Below are positions 18,333 to 26,747 of a DNA stretch of 64,000 nt, piece after piece. The notes under the pieces were generated by a model. It searched no databases. It worked only from the letters and a program-made list of their open reading frames with translations, and was not told the origin of the DNA. Numbering within the stretch: position 1 is the first letter of the stretch; every line of letters begins with the position of its first letter. This DNA comes from Sphingobium sp. HWE2-09 (GTDB taxonomy: Bacteria > Pseudomonadota > Alphaproteobacteria > Sphingomonadales > Sphingomonadaceae), in the NCBI RefSeq assembly GCF_035989265.1, contig NZ_JAYKZX010000001.1, positions 558,001 through 622,000 of the forward strand. The letters run 5' to 3'. The position numbers and the translations under genes were made by a program.

Positions 18333-19409
18333 TCACCATTCAGTGATGAACGGCCCATAGGTCCAGTTGCGACCGCCGGTATCTTCCGCGACGATCGGGT
18401 TGCGCTGGCGACCAAGATAGGTGACTTCGCCTTCCATAATATCACCCGGCCGCAGCCAGCGGTTGCCGTGTGACGCCGCATTGCCCGGGGGCGAGCCGGT
18501 CATTAGCAGGTCACCCGGGACCAGTCGGACGCGCTCCGAAGCATAGGAGAGAATCTGCTCCGGCGAGAAGATCATGTCCGTCACCGGCCAGTCCTGCATG
18601 ACGTTGCCGTTCAGTTTTAGGCGAATCTGCATCTTTTTTAGGTCAACGAACGGTTTCGGTACGATGAATGGACCCAGTGGCCGGAAATTCGGCTGATTCT
18701 TGCTCACCCAATCAAACTCGAAGCGTACGTCGGCCCGACGGAATTCATCCACCGTCCCCATGTCGTTAACCGCGACATAACCAGCGATAAGGTCGCTCGC
18801 ATCCTTCGGCTTGACGTAGCGGCCGGTGCGGCCCACAATAACGCCGAGTTCCATTTCCCAGTCAGGATGATCACCGATTAGGGGCAAGGAGACGGTGTCG
18901 TTCGCACCACAAAGCGCCGAGTGGAGGCCGGTCCAGAAAAACGGCATTCCTTCGCGTCCGCGGCGGTCCACCTCGACCATGTTACGGTCGAAGAAATCCT
19001 GATCGCTTTCCCCGTCTTGGCGCTTGCCCTGGTTGAACTTGTTGAACGTCATCATTTCGGCAACGTGCATCCGGTAATTGGATCCGGCGCCCAGCACATT
19101 GGGATGCGCGACCGGCGGCAGACATTCTACTGCCTCGAACCGAATTCCGCTATCTCCGCCCCTGGCGGAGATGTCGTGCAAAAGGTCAAAGGCGCGGTCC
19201 CAGTCGTTTAACAGTGCATGGGTGTCGAGGTAGAGATGAGAAAGGTCGAACATCGTCCCGTCCGGCTGGACGAGGCCGGGAAAGACCAGGCTGTTTGCCC
19301 GGTAGGTGCCAAAGCCGAAGCTGCCCTTGACCAGTCCGGTGGTGGCGTCGACATCCTCTGGTTCAGATGCAGGAGGCAGTTTGAGGTTAAGCGAAATAGG
19401 CGTCGACAT
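18333..19409 (-). CDS. fumarylacetoacetate hydrolase (FAH) family protein
   Basis: The family hydrolyses C-C bonds of beta-diketones or decarboxylates or isomerises ring-cleavage products, with a divalent metal. The fold signature is PNVLGAGSNYRMHVAEM, then DWEMELGVIVGRTGRYV (metal-binding Glu pair), VAVNDMGTVDEF, LGPFIVP, and LVPGDLLMTGSPPGNA. The open frame extends to 19586, but ATG at 19409 begins the recognisable protein (MSTPISLNLKLPPAS) and overlaps the end of the preceding VOC gene by 23 bp, implying one transcript and translational coupling. Pairing with a ring-cleavage-type VOC protein suggests it processes the cleavage product. It is related to the FAH at 25165-26142. Confidence 0.9.
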   Translation of the reverse strand: MSTPISLNLKLPPASEPEDVDATTGLVKGSFGFGTYRANSLVFPGLVQPDGTMFDLSHLYLDTHALLNDWDRAFDLLHDISARGGDSGIRFEAVECLPPVAHPNVLGAGSNYRMHVAEMMTFNKFNQGKRQDGESDQDFFDRNMVEVDRRGREGMPFFWTGLHSALCGANDTVSLPLIGDHPDWEMELGVIVGRTGRYVKPKDASDLIAGYVAVNDMGTVDEFRRADVRFEFDWVSKNQPNFRPLGPFIVPKPFVDLKKMQIRLKLNGNVMQDWPVTDMIFSPEQILSYASERVRLVPGDLLMTGSPPGNAASHGNRWLRPGDIMEGEVTYLGRQRNPIVAEDTGGRNWTYGPFITEW

Positions 19410-20313
19410 GGCGGTCGCTCCATAAATCCATCGATGCGTCGGCGATCGAATGCGACGTGGTCGGGATCGACGCGTTACAAAGATCAGTGTCGGAAAAGGT
19501 TTCGAAACGATAGCCGCTGGGGTCGCGCCATACATCGAACACATGGCTGCCCAGCGGATGGCGGCCCACGCCCCAGACCGATTCATGCTGTTTATGCGTC
19601 ATCCAGCGATGACCCATAAACTGGGTTTCGGGGTTCGGCACTTCAAACGAGACATGGTGCAGATCGCTCTTGCCCATCGCGAAGAAGGCGATCGTATGAT
19701 GATCCACCCACTCGTCGCCGCGATCAATTCGGTAGAAACCGCCAATGATATTCTGGGGAGCACCGGCGTAGAGCAGATCACTTGGTATAAGGCGCAACGT
19801 CTCGCGATACCATTTGTCACATGCCGCCCAATCCCTGATGAATAGGCCGACATGTCCCAGCCGCATCAATGGCGGCGCCCCGAGCGGCGGCTTGTGCTGC
19901 CATACGCCGCGCCGCTCCTTTTGCGCGCCCTGATTATGCGTCATCAGCGGCGGCAGCGGATCAGCCTCCCGCGTTTCCATACCCGTCACCAAACGGATGC
20001 TGTTTCCTTCGGGGTCCATGAGGGTGATCGCCCGGCCCTTGCCCGGCCCGCCAAGCGGCACAAAGGACTGGCCGTGACGAATCTCCAACTCGGACAAATC
20101 AGCGTCGTCATCCAGTTCGAACGCCAGTGCCGCCAACTGTGATTTCGCCGCTTCCTCCAGGACAAGCTGATAGACCGCCGACCCACTCCCGTGTAGATAG
20201 ACAAGGCCGTTCTCTTCGCCCGCCGACGTCAAGCCGAAATCCTGCGTAAATGCCAATGTGCCGGCCAGATCGCGTACTTTCAGATGAAGATGGTGCAAAC
20301 CCTTCAATCGCAT
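19387..20313 (-). CDS. VOC-superfamily extradiol dioxygenase-like protein
   Basis: Two tandem vicinal-oxygen-chelate modules in 308 residues, the architecture of type I extradiol dioxygenases such as catechol 2,3-dioxygenases. Likely metal ligands in the C-terminal module are His in RLGHVGLFIRD, His in SDLHHVSFEVP, and Glu in YRFETFSDT. These enzymes open catechol rings with Fe(II) or Mn(II). AAGGAG lies just before the ATG. The gene heads an operon with the FAH gene and is divergent from a LysR gene across an 88-bp spacer with a TCCAATC motif. A second VOC protein at 27747 shares the SVWGxGRHxxxSxVF segment. True dioxygenase activity is inferred, not shown. Confidence 0.85.
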   Translation of the reverse strand: MRLKGLHHLHLKVRDLAGTLAFTQDFGLTSAGEENGLVYLHGSGSAVYQLVLEEAAKSQLAALAFELDDDADLSELEIRHGQSFVPLGGPGKGRAITLMDPEGNSIRLVTGMETREADPLPPLMTHNQGAQKERRGVWQHKPPLGAPPLMRLGHVGLFIRDWAACDKWYRETLRLIPSDLLYAGAPQNIIGGFYRIDRGDEWVDHHTIAFFAMGKSDLHHVSFEVPNPETQFMGHRWMTHKQHESVWGVGRHPLGSHVFDVWRDPSGYRFETFSDTDLCNASIPTTSHSIADASMDLWSDRHVDAYFA

Positions 20314-20356
20314 AATGCTCTCCTTCTAGGAGTATTGTGATCCGCCAATCCATCAG

Positions 20357-20390
20357 CGTCCAATCATTAGCTTGCTTGTATCCTATCAGC
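20357..20390. promoter_or_regulatory. candidate LysR operator, site A of four
   Basis: CGTCCAATCATTAG at 20357-20370 is followed by CCTATCAGC at 20382-20390, in the spacer between the divergent VOC and LysR genes. The same core recurs at 24889, 26611 and 27680. Confidence 0.55.
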
Positions 20391-20401
20391 GAACCGGATA
20401 A

Positions 20402-21334
20402 GTGGAGGGTGTGCGTTACGATCGTCTCGACCTGAATCTTCTGGCAGCGCTGGATGTGCTGATTGAAACGCGGAGCGTCTCCGAGGCTGCCCGGCGGCTT
20501 AATCTCAGCCAGCCCGCCGTCACCGGCGCGCTCAACCGACTGCGCGACTTTTTCAAGGACGACCTGTTGGTGCTGAACGGTAGGCAGATGCTGCTGACAC
20601 ACCGTGCAGAGGAACTGGCCGAACCAGTTCGGCGCTCGCTGATGCTGATCCGCGCAGAGATTACCCGTCCAGGCGGCTTTGATCCTGCGACCAGTCAGCG
20701 GCGCTTCGCCATCGTCGCGTCGGATTATGCGTTCACCGTCGTGTTGGCGGATATCGTTAAAAAAGTGGCGCAGGTCGCCCCCCATATTTCGTTCGAGATC
20801 ATTCCTCCAGGCAGCCAGTCGTCGGATCGGTTAGAACGCGCGGAGATCGACCTGCTTTTCACGGTGGAACCCCTCATCTTGCCGCACCAACCGTCCCGCG
20901 CGCTCTGGCGGGACGACGAGGTGGTGATCAGTTGGGAGGGCGCAGGCTATCCCGGCATCATCGACATGGATGATTTCTACCGCGCCGGCTATGCTGTTAC
21001 CCTGTTTGGGTCGGACCGCCGCCCCACTTTGACCGACGCGCATTTGCAAAAAGCCCACCCGGGCGAAGCGCCTGCGCTGCTTCTTCCCAATTTTTCCGCC
21101 CTGCCCCTAGCGATCGCCGGAACGGGGCGTATGGCGATAATGCATCGCCTGTTCGCCGAGCATTTCGCACTCGCCCATCCAATCCGGCTGCACCAGCCAA
21201 GCCTAGCGCTGCCCGAGATTGTGGAGGTGGTGCAATGGAACCATGTGCGGGAACGCGATCCGGGCATTCGATGGCTGCTGGAGGCGATCCAGGCGCAGGT
21301 CAATCTGCTTCCGACGCGCACACATATCGGGTGA
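20402..21334 (+). CDS. LysR-family transcriptional regulator, copy 1
   Basis: An N-terminal winged helix-turn-helix (RLDLNLLAALDVLIE, SVSEAARRLNLSQPAVTGALN, RLRDFFKDDLLV) is joined to a periplasmic-binding-protein-like effector domain, 310 residues in all. It starts with GTG at 20402. GTG at 20411 also fits, because the paralogue at 26748 begins at the equivalent of this position (MRFERLDLN), but GGAGGG lies too close to it. The regulator is of the NodD/PcpR-like short-linker type seen in sphingomonad catabolic clusters. It is divergent from the VOC/FAH operon and probably controls that operon and itself through the TCCAATC sites. The paralogue shares most of the HTH. Confidence 0.93.
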   Translation: MEGVRYDRLDLNLLAALDVLIETRSVSEAARRLNLSQPAVTGALNRLRDFFKDDLLVLNGRQMLLTHRAEELAEPVRRSLMLIRAEITRPGGFDPATSQRRFAIVASDYAFTVVLADIVKKVAQVAPHISFEIIPPGSQSSDRLERAEIDLLFTVEPLILPHQPSRALWRDDEVVISWEGAGYPGIIDMDDFYRAGYAVTLFGSDRRPTLTDAHLQKAHPGEAPALLLPNFSALPLAIAGTGRMAIMHRLFAEHFALAHPIRLHQPSLALPEIVEVVQWNHVRERDPGIRWLLEAIQAQVNLLPTRTHIG

Positions 21335-21339
21335 CCGGT

Positions 21340-22372
21340 TGGCTCAGTCCTGCTCGGCTGTCTGCTGCATATCCTCTGCAATCCTCTGGCCAGGATGCGC
21401 TGGCCCATGACCGCCGCCTCGTCGATGGGCAGCAGCGCTGGGCGATGGGCGAAGAGATGGTGGGTGGACCCGCTCGGATCATCGGCTAATCAACATTCTA
21501 AAACGCCTGCTACATGCCGAAATCAAGCATGTGCGAAATCTGATCATTGCCATGGCTACGGTTGCGCCCGGCCGCCCAGACACAGCGCCTGCTGTCCTGC
21601 GTTTCGGGCGTCAGCAAGTCAACGACCGGGATAATCGGTTCATCCGGCAGCTCTCGTCCGACAGGCTCGGGCAGCCAGGAAAAAAAGATTATTGAGCACC
21701 TGATATTCATTTGGGCGATGAGGTGCCGACCGAACGAGGATCGCCGTTCCGAAGCTGCTGGAACAGACCGGTGATCAGTTTGACTCTTAGGTCATATTGT
21801 GCATTGATCAGTCCATCTCGTTTTTCTGCCCGGAAGACCGGGCGCTGCGAATTGCTGGGGGAGGCGAGAAAAGGACTCCAGAACTTCGACATGGATGAGA
21901 TCGAGCAAATTGTCGACCACCAGATCATAACCGTTCGCGAGATGCAGTTTGTCATGCACCTAGATAAACACCGGATCCTCCATCATTGAAAACGGTGCAG
22001 CAGCCCGAAATCGGCTATTCCGGCATTAGCTGGCACAGCCAGATCATGCATAGCGTCCGGCGAGCGGATGGGCTGTAGCCCGTAGCGCATTGGGAATGAC
22101 ACTTTTGCCATGCGGCTTGCGCACGCATCGCCTGTCCGTAACAAATTCCCGTTAATGATAATTCCATCCTTGATCAAACCTCGGTTAAGCGGCGAGAAGC
22201 GTTGGGGACAGGCGTAGTAAACCGCGCAGGGTGGGCAGTCCACATCGCCAAACAGGAGGATTGGCAGGTCCGGCATGCTGCGCGCGATCACCGCATCGGC
22301 GAGCTAACGGGCCAAGAAGGCCGAATAACAGGCATTTTTGGGATAGGTCACCACTTGCCGCTCCCGTATTGT
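21340..22372 (-). pseudogene. Rieske non-haem iron oxygenase (vanillate O-demethylase oxygenase-like), decayed
   Basis: Nearly a whole Rieske oxygenase alpha subunit can be followed on the minus strand through several frames. In order: TYPKNACYSAFLAR then a stop, LADAVIARSMPDLPILLFGD, YYACPQRFSPLNRGLIKDGI (the CxH Rieske half-motif with His replaced by Gln), PMRYGLQPI, IADFGLL, VHDKLHLANGYDLVVDNLLD (catalytic-domain N..D..H), PIIPVVDLLTPETQDSRRCV, GRNRSHGNDQISHMLDFGM, and LPIDEAAVMGQRILARGLQR. At least three frameshifts and two stops inactivate it. It lies between the LysR gene and the TonB receptor, so it was once part of the module, perhaps a demethylase or ring hydroxylase. Confidence 0.8.
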
Positions 22373-22378
22373 TCCCGA

Positions 22379-22410
22379 TGCCCCACCAGCCCGAAGTCCG
22401 GCGGGGCATG
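22379..22410 (-). terminator. hairpin just after the TonB receptor gene
   Basis: atgccccacc at 22379-22388 can pair with ggcggggcat at 22401-22410 with one mismatch, and inner bases add to the stem. It lies 7 bp beyond the receptor stop. No T-run follows, so termination is uncertain. Confidence 0.3.
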
Positions 22411-22417
22411 GGTCATG

Positions 22418-24811
22418 TCAGAAAGCGAAGCCTGCGCGCACGCCGTAGGTGCGCGGCGGGCGCAGTGTCGTCCCGTAAAATTGCGTGCCCGGCGTCGGGA
22501 AGATTTGCGACTTCACCGTTTCGTTGAACATGTTATTGATGAACCCGCTTATATAGAAACGGCGGTCAGGACCATTATAGGTGATCGCCGCGTCCGCCAG
22601 CCAGTAGCCGGGCTGGGTTTCAACCGGCAGGAACTCCAGTCCGATCAGCGTGCGCGACTGGTAATGCGCCCGCGCGTCGAAAACTAGCTCCCCAGACTCC
22701 AACGGCACCTTCTGTTGGCCGCTGAGGTTCAGCGTCCATTTAGGCGCGTTGGGTGGCCGCTGGCCACTGCAATTGACACGGAAGCTGTTGCCCGACGGCG
22801 CATCGAAACCTTGAGTTGGACAGCCTGTGCCATTGAAGATCGCCGGATTGGCGATGCCGCTGCCGTTGGACTGGAGGAAGGTGAAGCTGTTATATTTTGC
22901 GTCGAGATATTGCAGGTCCGCGCCCAGCATAGTTGTGGGCGTTGCGGCGAAGCGGGTTTCTAATTCCAGCCCCTTGAAGGTGGCCCGACCGACATTTTCG
23001 GTCGCGAACGTAGGTACACCCGAAATCGTCACCAGATGCGAGATTTGCTGATCGCGATAGTGCCAGTGGAACAGTTCCAGATTTACCTGCAACCGGTTGT
23101 CGAGGAAACGGTTCTTCGAAACAAGCGTGAAGGCTTCGATCTCTTCTGGCTGGTAGGTTCCAGTCCCGGGCGAGAAATAGAAGCCGCCCGCCTTGAACCC
23201 GGTTTCATAGCTGGCGTACAGCAGATTCTGGGACGTCATGTCCCAGTCGGCCCCGGCGCGCCAGGTAAATTTCTTGAAATCGGCCTGATTATTGGCGTTG
23301 ATGGGAGTCACCACCTGCAACACGGTTGGGTTGAACGCGATCGGCATCGTCACCCGTTGGGACGGAGGCGTCGTTCCGAAGGGCAGACCGGGTGCGTTCG
23401 CGCAGAGCGCGGGGGGCCCTTGGCAAATGCGGGTGAAGGACAGCCGGTTGCCGGAAAAGCTCTTGTCTTCCCAGGTCTGTCGCGCGCCGACAGTGAATCG
23501 GATGTCGGGCGTCACCGCATAGGTGAGGCGGCCGAACAACGCCTCGCTTTTGGTATCGGCCTTGAGGTTCGCGTCATACTGGCCGTTCCAATTGCTGACA
23601 TAGGAACCGGTCGGCCCTTTCGTCCCTTCGTCGAAATAGAAGAATCCGGCGAGCGCGCGGAGCGGATTGGTGTCGGGCGTGGCGAAGCGCGCTTCGAAGG
23701 TCGTCTGCTGCGACTTGCTGGTTTCCCGAATCTGGAAGCCGGGGGTATAGCTGCGATAATCGAGGCTGGTTTCGCGATGGCCTGGGACGAGTGTGAGAGT
23801 GCCAGCGGCGCTTTCCCAGTTAAGCGTGGCGGCGACACCCCAGGTGCTGTTGTTCTGGAACTGGCGGAATTCGGCCGGGAAGGCGCTGAAATTGCGTTGC
23901 AAAGTATTGGCGCGCTGGCTGGTGTAGAAGGCCTGTCCCTGTGGCGAGAAAAAGCCGATGCGATCGTCCACGCTGAATGCCGCCGTGCTGGATACCCCGT
24001 TGGGTGCCAGCAACGGGGTCGCGCCGACACCGCGACCGCCTTGGTCGAAATAGTCGCCCACGACGTGGAGGCTGAGGTCGCTCGTAGGTTCGAACAGCAG
24101 CGAACCGCGCAGGCCCCAGTCCTTCTGATCGTCGGTGTCATCGTTCATATAGCCGTCGTGGCGGACATGGATGCCGGCGATGCGGATCGCGGCCTTGTCG
24201 CCGATCGGCGCGTTCACCATGCCGTCAACGCGCAACGCATCGTAGTTACCATATTCGATGCCCCCCGACGCGCCGAACTTGCCGAGTTCCGGTTTCTTGC
24301 TGATCACGTTGATCGCGCCGCCAGTGGCATTGCGGCCGTAGAGCGTGCCCTGTGGCCCCTTCACCACTTCAACTCGTTCCAGATCGTAGAAGAAGCCGGT
24401 CGTGCCAGACGGGCGGCCGATATAGGTGCCATCAAAGGTGAAGGCGATGGCGGATTCAGAGAGCGCGTTGCCCTGATAATTGCCGACACCGCGCAAATAG
24501 AAGAGGTTGTAGGGGCCAGCGGACGGAGCGACCTGGAGCGAGGGGATGAGAGCGGTCAGTTCGGATGGGCGGGTTATGCCGGCGGCCGAGAGCTGGTCGC
24601 CCGACACAGCACTGACCGCGATGGCGGCGCGCTGAAGATTTTCCGCGCGGCGCTGGGCTGTGACGACGATGTCGGCGAGGCCGACGTCCGGGCCGGATGA
24701 AGACTGCTGGTCAGCCGCCTGGGTAGGAGCGGCGGCGATCTGAGCCCAAGCAGGCGATGCGATGGCGGCGAGCGCGACGGCGCTTGTAGTGAGTAGAAGC
24801 GAAAACTTCAT
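22418..24811 (-). CDS. TonB-dependent outer-membrane receptor, module 1
   Basis: The 797-residue product starts with a Sec signal peptide (MKFSLLLTTSAVALAAIASP, cleavage near AWAQ). Next come a TonB-box/plug region (DIVVTAQRRAENLQR, FYLRGVGNYQGNA, VEVVKGPQGTLYGRNATGG, INVISKKP) and a 22-strand barrel ending GVRAGFAF with the C-terminal aromatic residue. Such receptors import large or scarce substrates using TonB energy. In sphingomonads they often serve aromatics and glycosides rather than iron. The frame extends to 24997, but ATG at 24811, preceded by AGGAG, begins the signal peptide. A TCCAATC operator lies 80-110 bp upstream, linking it to the LysR modules. Confidence 0.94.
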   Translation of the reverse strand: MKFSLLLTTSAVALAAIASPAWAQIAAAPTQAADQQSSSGPDVGLADIVVTAQRRAENLQRAAIAVSAVSGDQLSAAGITRPSELTALIPSLQVAPSAGPYNLFYLRGVGNYQGNALSESAIAFTFDGTYIGRPSGTTGFFYDLERVEVVKGPQGTLYGRNATGGAINVISKKPELGKFGASGGIEYGNYDALRVDGMVNAPIGDKAAIRIAGIHVRHDGYMNDDTDDQKDWGLRGSLLFEPTSDLSLHVVGDYFDQGGRGVGATPLLAPNGVSSTAAFSVDDRIGFFSPQGQAFYTSQRANTLQRNFSAFPAEFRQFQNNSTWGVAATLNWESAAGTLTLVPGHRETSLDYRSYTPGFQIRETSKSQQTTFEARFATPDTNPLRALAGFFYFDEGTKGPTGSYVSNWNGQYDANLKADTKSEALFGRLTYAVTPDIRFTVGARQTWEDKSFSGNRLSFTRICQGPPALCANAPGLPFGTTPPSQRVTMPIAFNPTVLQVVTPINANNQADFKKFTWRAGADWDMTSQNLLYASYETGFKAGGFYFSPGTGTYQPEEIEAFTLVSKNRFLDNRLQVNLELFHWHYRDQQISHLVTISGVPTFATENVGRATFKGLELETRFAATPTTMLGADLQYLDAKYNSFTFLQSNGSGIANPAIFNGTGCPTQGFDAPSGNSFRVNCSGQRPPNAPKWTLNLSGQQKVPLESGELVFDARAHYQSRTLIGLEFLPVETQPGYWLADAAITYNGPDRRFYISGFINNMFNETVKSQIFPTPGTQFYGTTLRPPRTYGVRAGFAF

Positions 24812-25164
24812 ACGTCCTCTCCTATAATGTACGCTCGTGCCGTTTGTGCCGAGCGTTACGGGGCGAGCGTAGGAAGCATGGATGCAGTCGTCCAATCGAT
24901 AGCCATGGAATGTCTTATAAGCAGCAATGATACCCGCAACATCTTTGGGAAGGTCGACCCAAAAACTAAGCGGCGAGTGAGATAGCGAACGACGCAATAA
25001 AAATAAGTGTCGCTATTATATAGCCAATTAACTGTATTGATATTATTGTATTTTTCTAAATCATTGTATGGGTATCCGCGACATCTCCAAGAATAAGGCA
25101 TTTAATGATTTTGTCTTGGCTATTCTCGCGTTGTCATAATAGGCGCTGCTATCGACGTGGCGGA
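24812..25164. other. A/T-rich intergenic region upstream of TonB receptor
   Basis: It holds the site B operator at 24889-24922. Bases about 24980-25080 are strikingly A/T-rich compared with the rest of the window. No gene is seen. Confidence 0.5.
24889..24922. promoter_or_regulatory. candidate LysR operator, site B of four
   Basis: CGTCCAATCGATAG at 24889-24902 is followed by GTCTTATAAGC at 24912-24922, upstream of the TonB receptor. CCAATC to the end of the second element spans 31 bp, as at site A. Confidence 0.55.
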
Positions 25165-26142
25165 TTAGCCAGGCGCGCGCTCCGCCTCGCAGCGTACGCG
25201 CTGCTTGCCGACCAGTCCGCTTATTTCACCGACGACCTCGTCGCCATCGCGCAGGAAGCGATCATAATGGGTGCCGTTGCCGGATGGAGAGCCCGTCAGG
25301 ATGACATCGCCCGGAAGCAGTCGCGTATGCGCGGAGAGATATTCGATGAGCCGTGCGACGTCGAAGATCATGTCGTCCGTGCCTTCATCCTGCATCACAT
25401 CACCATTCACTGACAGGCGCATGTGCAGCTTTTGCGGATCGGCGATGAAGCGCCCCGGCGTGATATAGGGGCCGAGCAGCTTGAAGCCCGGCAGGCCTTT
25501 GCACGCCATCCAGTCCATGCCCATCTGCGGAATGTCCGGGCGATCCACCAGTTCGCGTGCTGTGAAATCATTAGCGATCATATAGCCTGCGACATGGCCC
25601 AGCGCATCCGCCCGCGACACGCGCCGCGCCGGGCGACCGATCACCACCGCTAGTTCCAGTTCCCAGTCGGGTTCGCGCACATCGTAGGGCAGCACCAGCG
25701 GCTGGTCGGGGCTGCCGATCGAGGCGCGTGCGCCGACATAAATGAACGGCTTGCCGGTCGCGGCACGGCGATCCATGATCTCTTCGCCATGTTTGCGACG
25801 TTCCTCGGGAGACAGGTGCGCAACACCACCCACCCCCTTGTCAACAATCAGTTCAATTACATGGCGGCGGTAATTGGCGCCAGCGCCGTAGATATTGTCA
25901 GGCATGTAAGGCAGCAGGGCGGTCAGCGCCGCTTCGGCTTCCCAGCCGTCGGCCGGAGCGGTGGCCACCGCCGCATCGATTGCAGAGCCCCAGCGGTCCC
26001 AGTCTGCGACGATCGCGCCAAGATCGGCCGGGGCATCCGCCAGCGCATCATGCAGCGCCAACACCCTGCCGTCTTGCAAGATCCCCACGAAATAGTCGCC
26101 CCCGGTGCGGGCGAATGTACCCAGCGCGTAGATGCCCGACAT
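25165..26142 (-). CDS. FAH-family hydrolase, module 2
   Basis: A 325-residue member of the fumarylacetoacetase family. Signatures are DNIYGAGANYRRHVIELI, EPDWELELAVVIGRPARR (metal-binding Glu pair), YMIANDFTARELVDR (Asp ligand region), MDWMACKGLPGFKLLGPYIT, and LLPGDVILTGSPSGNGTHYD. It resembles the FAH at 18333 in its GAGANYR/GAGSNYR start, pointing to an older duplication of the module. The NTF2-like gene lies 18 bp upstream on the same strand, so the two are probably cotranscribed. By family it acts on a dicarbonyl ring-fission product. Confidence 0.9.
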   Translation of the reverse strand: MSGIYALGTFARTGGDYFVGILQDGRVLALHDALADAPADLGAIVADWDRWGSAIDAAVATAPADGWEAEAALTALLPYMPDNIYGAGANYRRHVIELIVDKGVGGVAHLSPEERRKHGEEIMDRRAATGKPFIYVGARASIGSPDQPLVLPYDVREPDWELELAVVIGRPARRVSRADALGHVAGYMIANDFTARELVDRPDIPQMGMDWMACKGLPGFKLLGPYITPGRFIADPQKLHMRLSVNGDVMQDEGTDDMIFDVARLIEYLSAHTRLLPGDVILTGSPSGNGTHYDRFLRDGDEVVGEISGLVGKQRVRCEAERAPG

Positions 26143-26160
26143 CCTATGATCCCCCTCTGT

Positions 26161-26565
26161 CTATTCCTGCGGCAAACGGCATGCGTGGAAGGACGCGATC
26201 CGCCATTGCCCATCCTGTCGAACCCAGACCTGCGTAACGAAAGCACGCACTTCGACCCGCTCGTCCTTCCCGCGCGCGCGAACGATGTTCGTCATCGTGC
26301 CGGTCATGACCGCGGCGTCCGGCGCGAGCGGGCGAATCGTCAGCGGGCCACGCGTCACGTCGATGAACTCCAGAAAATCGATGGCATGATGAAGCAACTG
26401 CGCCTTGTCATGCACCTGCCCGCTCGTATGGACATGCACCAGATCGTCTGACAGCAGGTCCGCCAGCCGCGGCCGGTCTCGCGCCAACAGCGCGTCGCGT
26501 CGCTCCGTTTCCCGCGCGGTCAGCGCCGCTCCAATGTCCATCTGATCCCAATCCCGCATGGCCAT
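26161..26565 (-). CDS. SnoaL/NTF2-like (DUF4440-type) protein
   Basis: A 134-residue cone-shaped alpha+beta domain: RETERRDALLARDRPRLADLL, VHVHTSGQVHDKAQLLHHAI, and FVTQVWVRQDGQWRIASFHA at the C-terminus are the usual DUF4440/SnoaL layout. Members include isomerases, dehydratases, cyclases and non-catalytic partners, so the function is open. It is the first gene of the unit with the FAH and is divergent from the second LysR gene, across a spacer that carries operator site C. Confidence 0.8.
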   Translation of the reverse strand: MAMRDWDQMDIGAALTARETERRDALLARDRPRLADLLSDDLVHVHTSGQVHDKAQLLHHAIDFLEFIDVTRGPLTIRPLAPDAAVMTGTMTNIVRARGKDERVEVRAFVTQVWVRQDGQWRIASFHACRLPQE

Positions 26566-26610
26566 GCCTCCCCATCAATGCCGATCCGATTAGCGAGACG
26601 CTGCCCGCAT

Positions 26611-26656
26611 CGTCCAATCGGTAGATGCTTGCGCAGCCATTGCTGCGCCTTATAGC
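26611..26656. promoter_or_regulatory. candidate LysR operator, site C of four, with a nested hairpin
   Basis: CGTCCAATCGGTAG at 26611-26624 and CCTTATAGC at 26648-26656 flank a perfect inverted repeat, gcgcagc (26631-26637) and gctgcgc (26642-26648). It lies between the divergent NTF2-like and LysR genes. The extra 12 bp relative to sites A and B coincide with the hairpin. Confidence 0.55.
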
Positions 26657-26747
26657 TGCCTTAGGCCGGAACGATCGCGACAAAAGCCGCGACGTCGCCC
26701 ATAGCCCATGCGCAGCGTGGACGAACTTAGGAAAGGAACGCGGTCGA

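Noticed and set aside
23036..24700. 554-codon plus-strand open frame opposite the first TonB receptor
   Set aside because: Antisense shadow of a clear receptor gene; no family similarity, caused by high GC codon bias.
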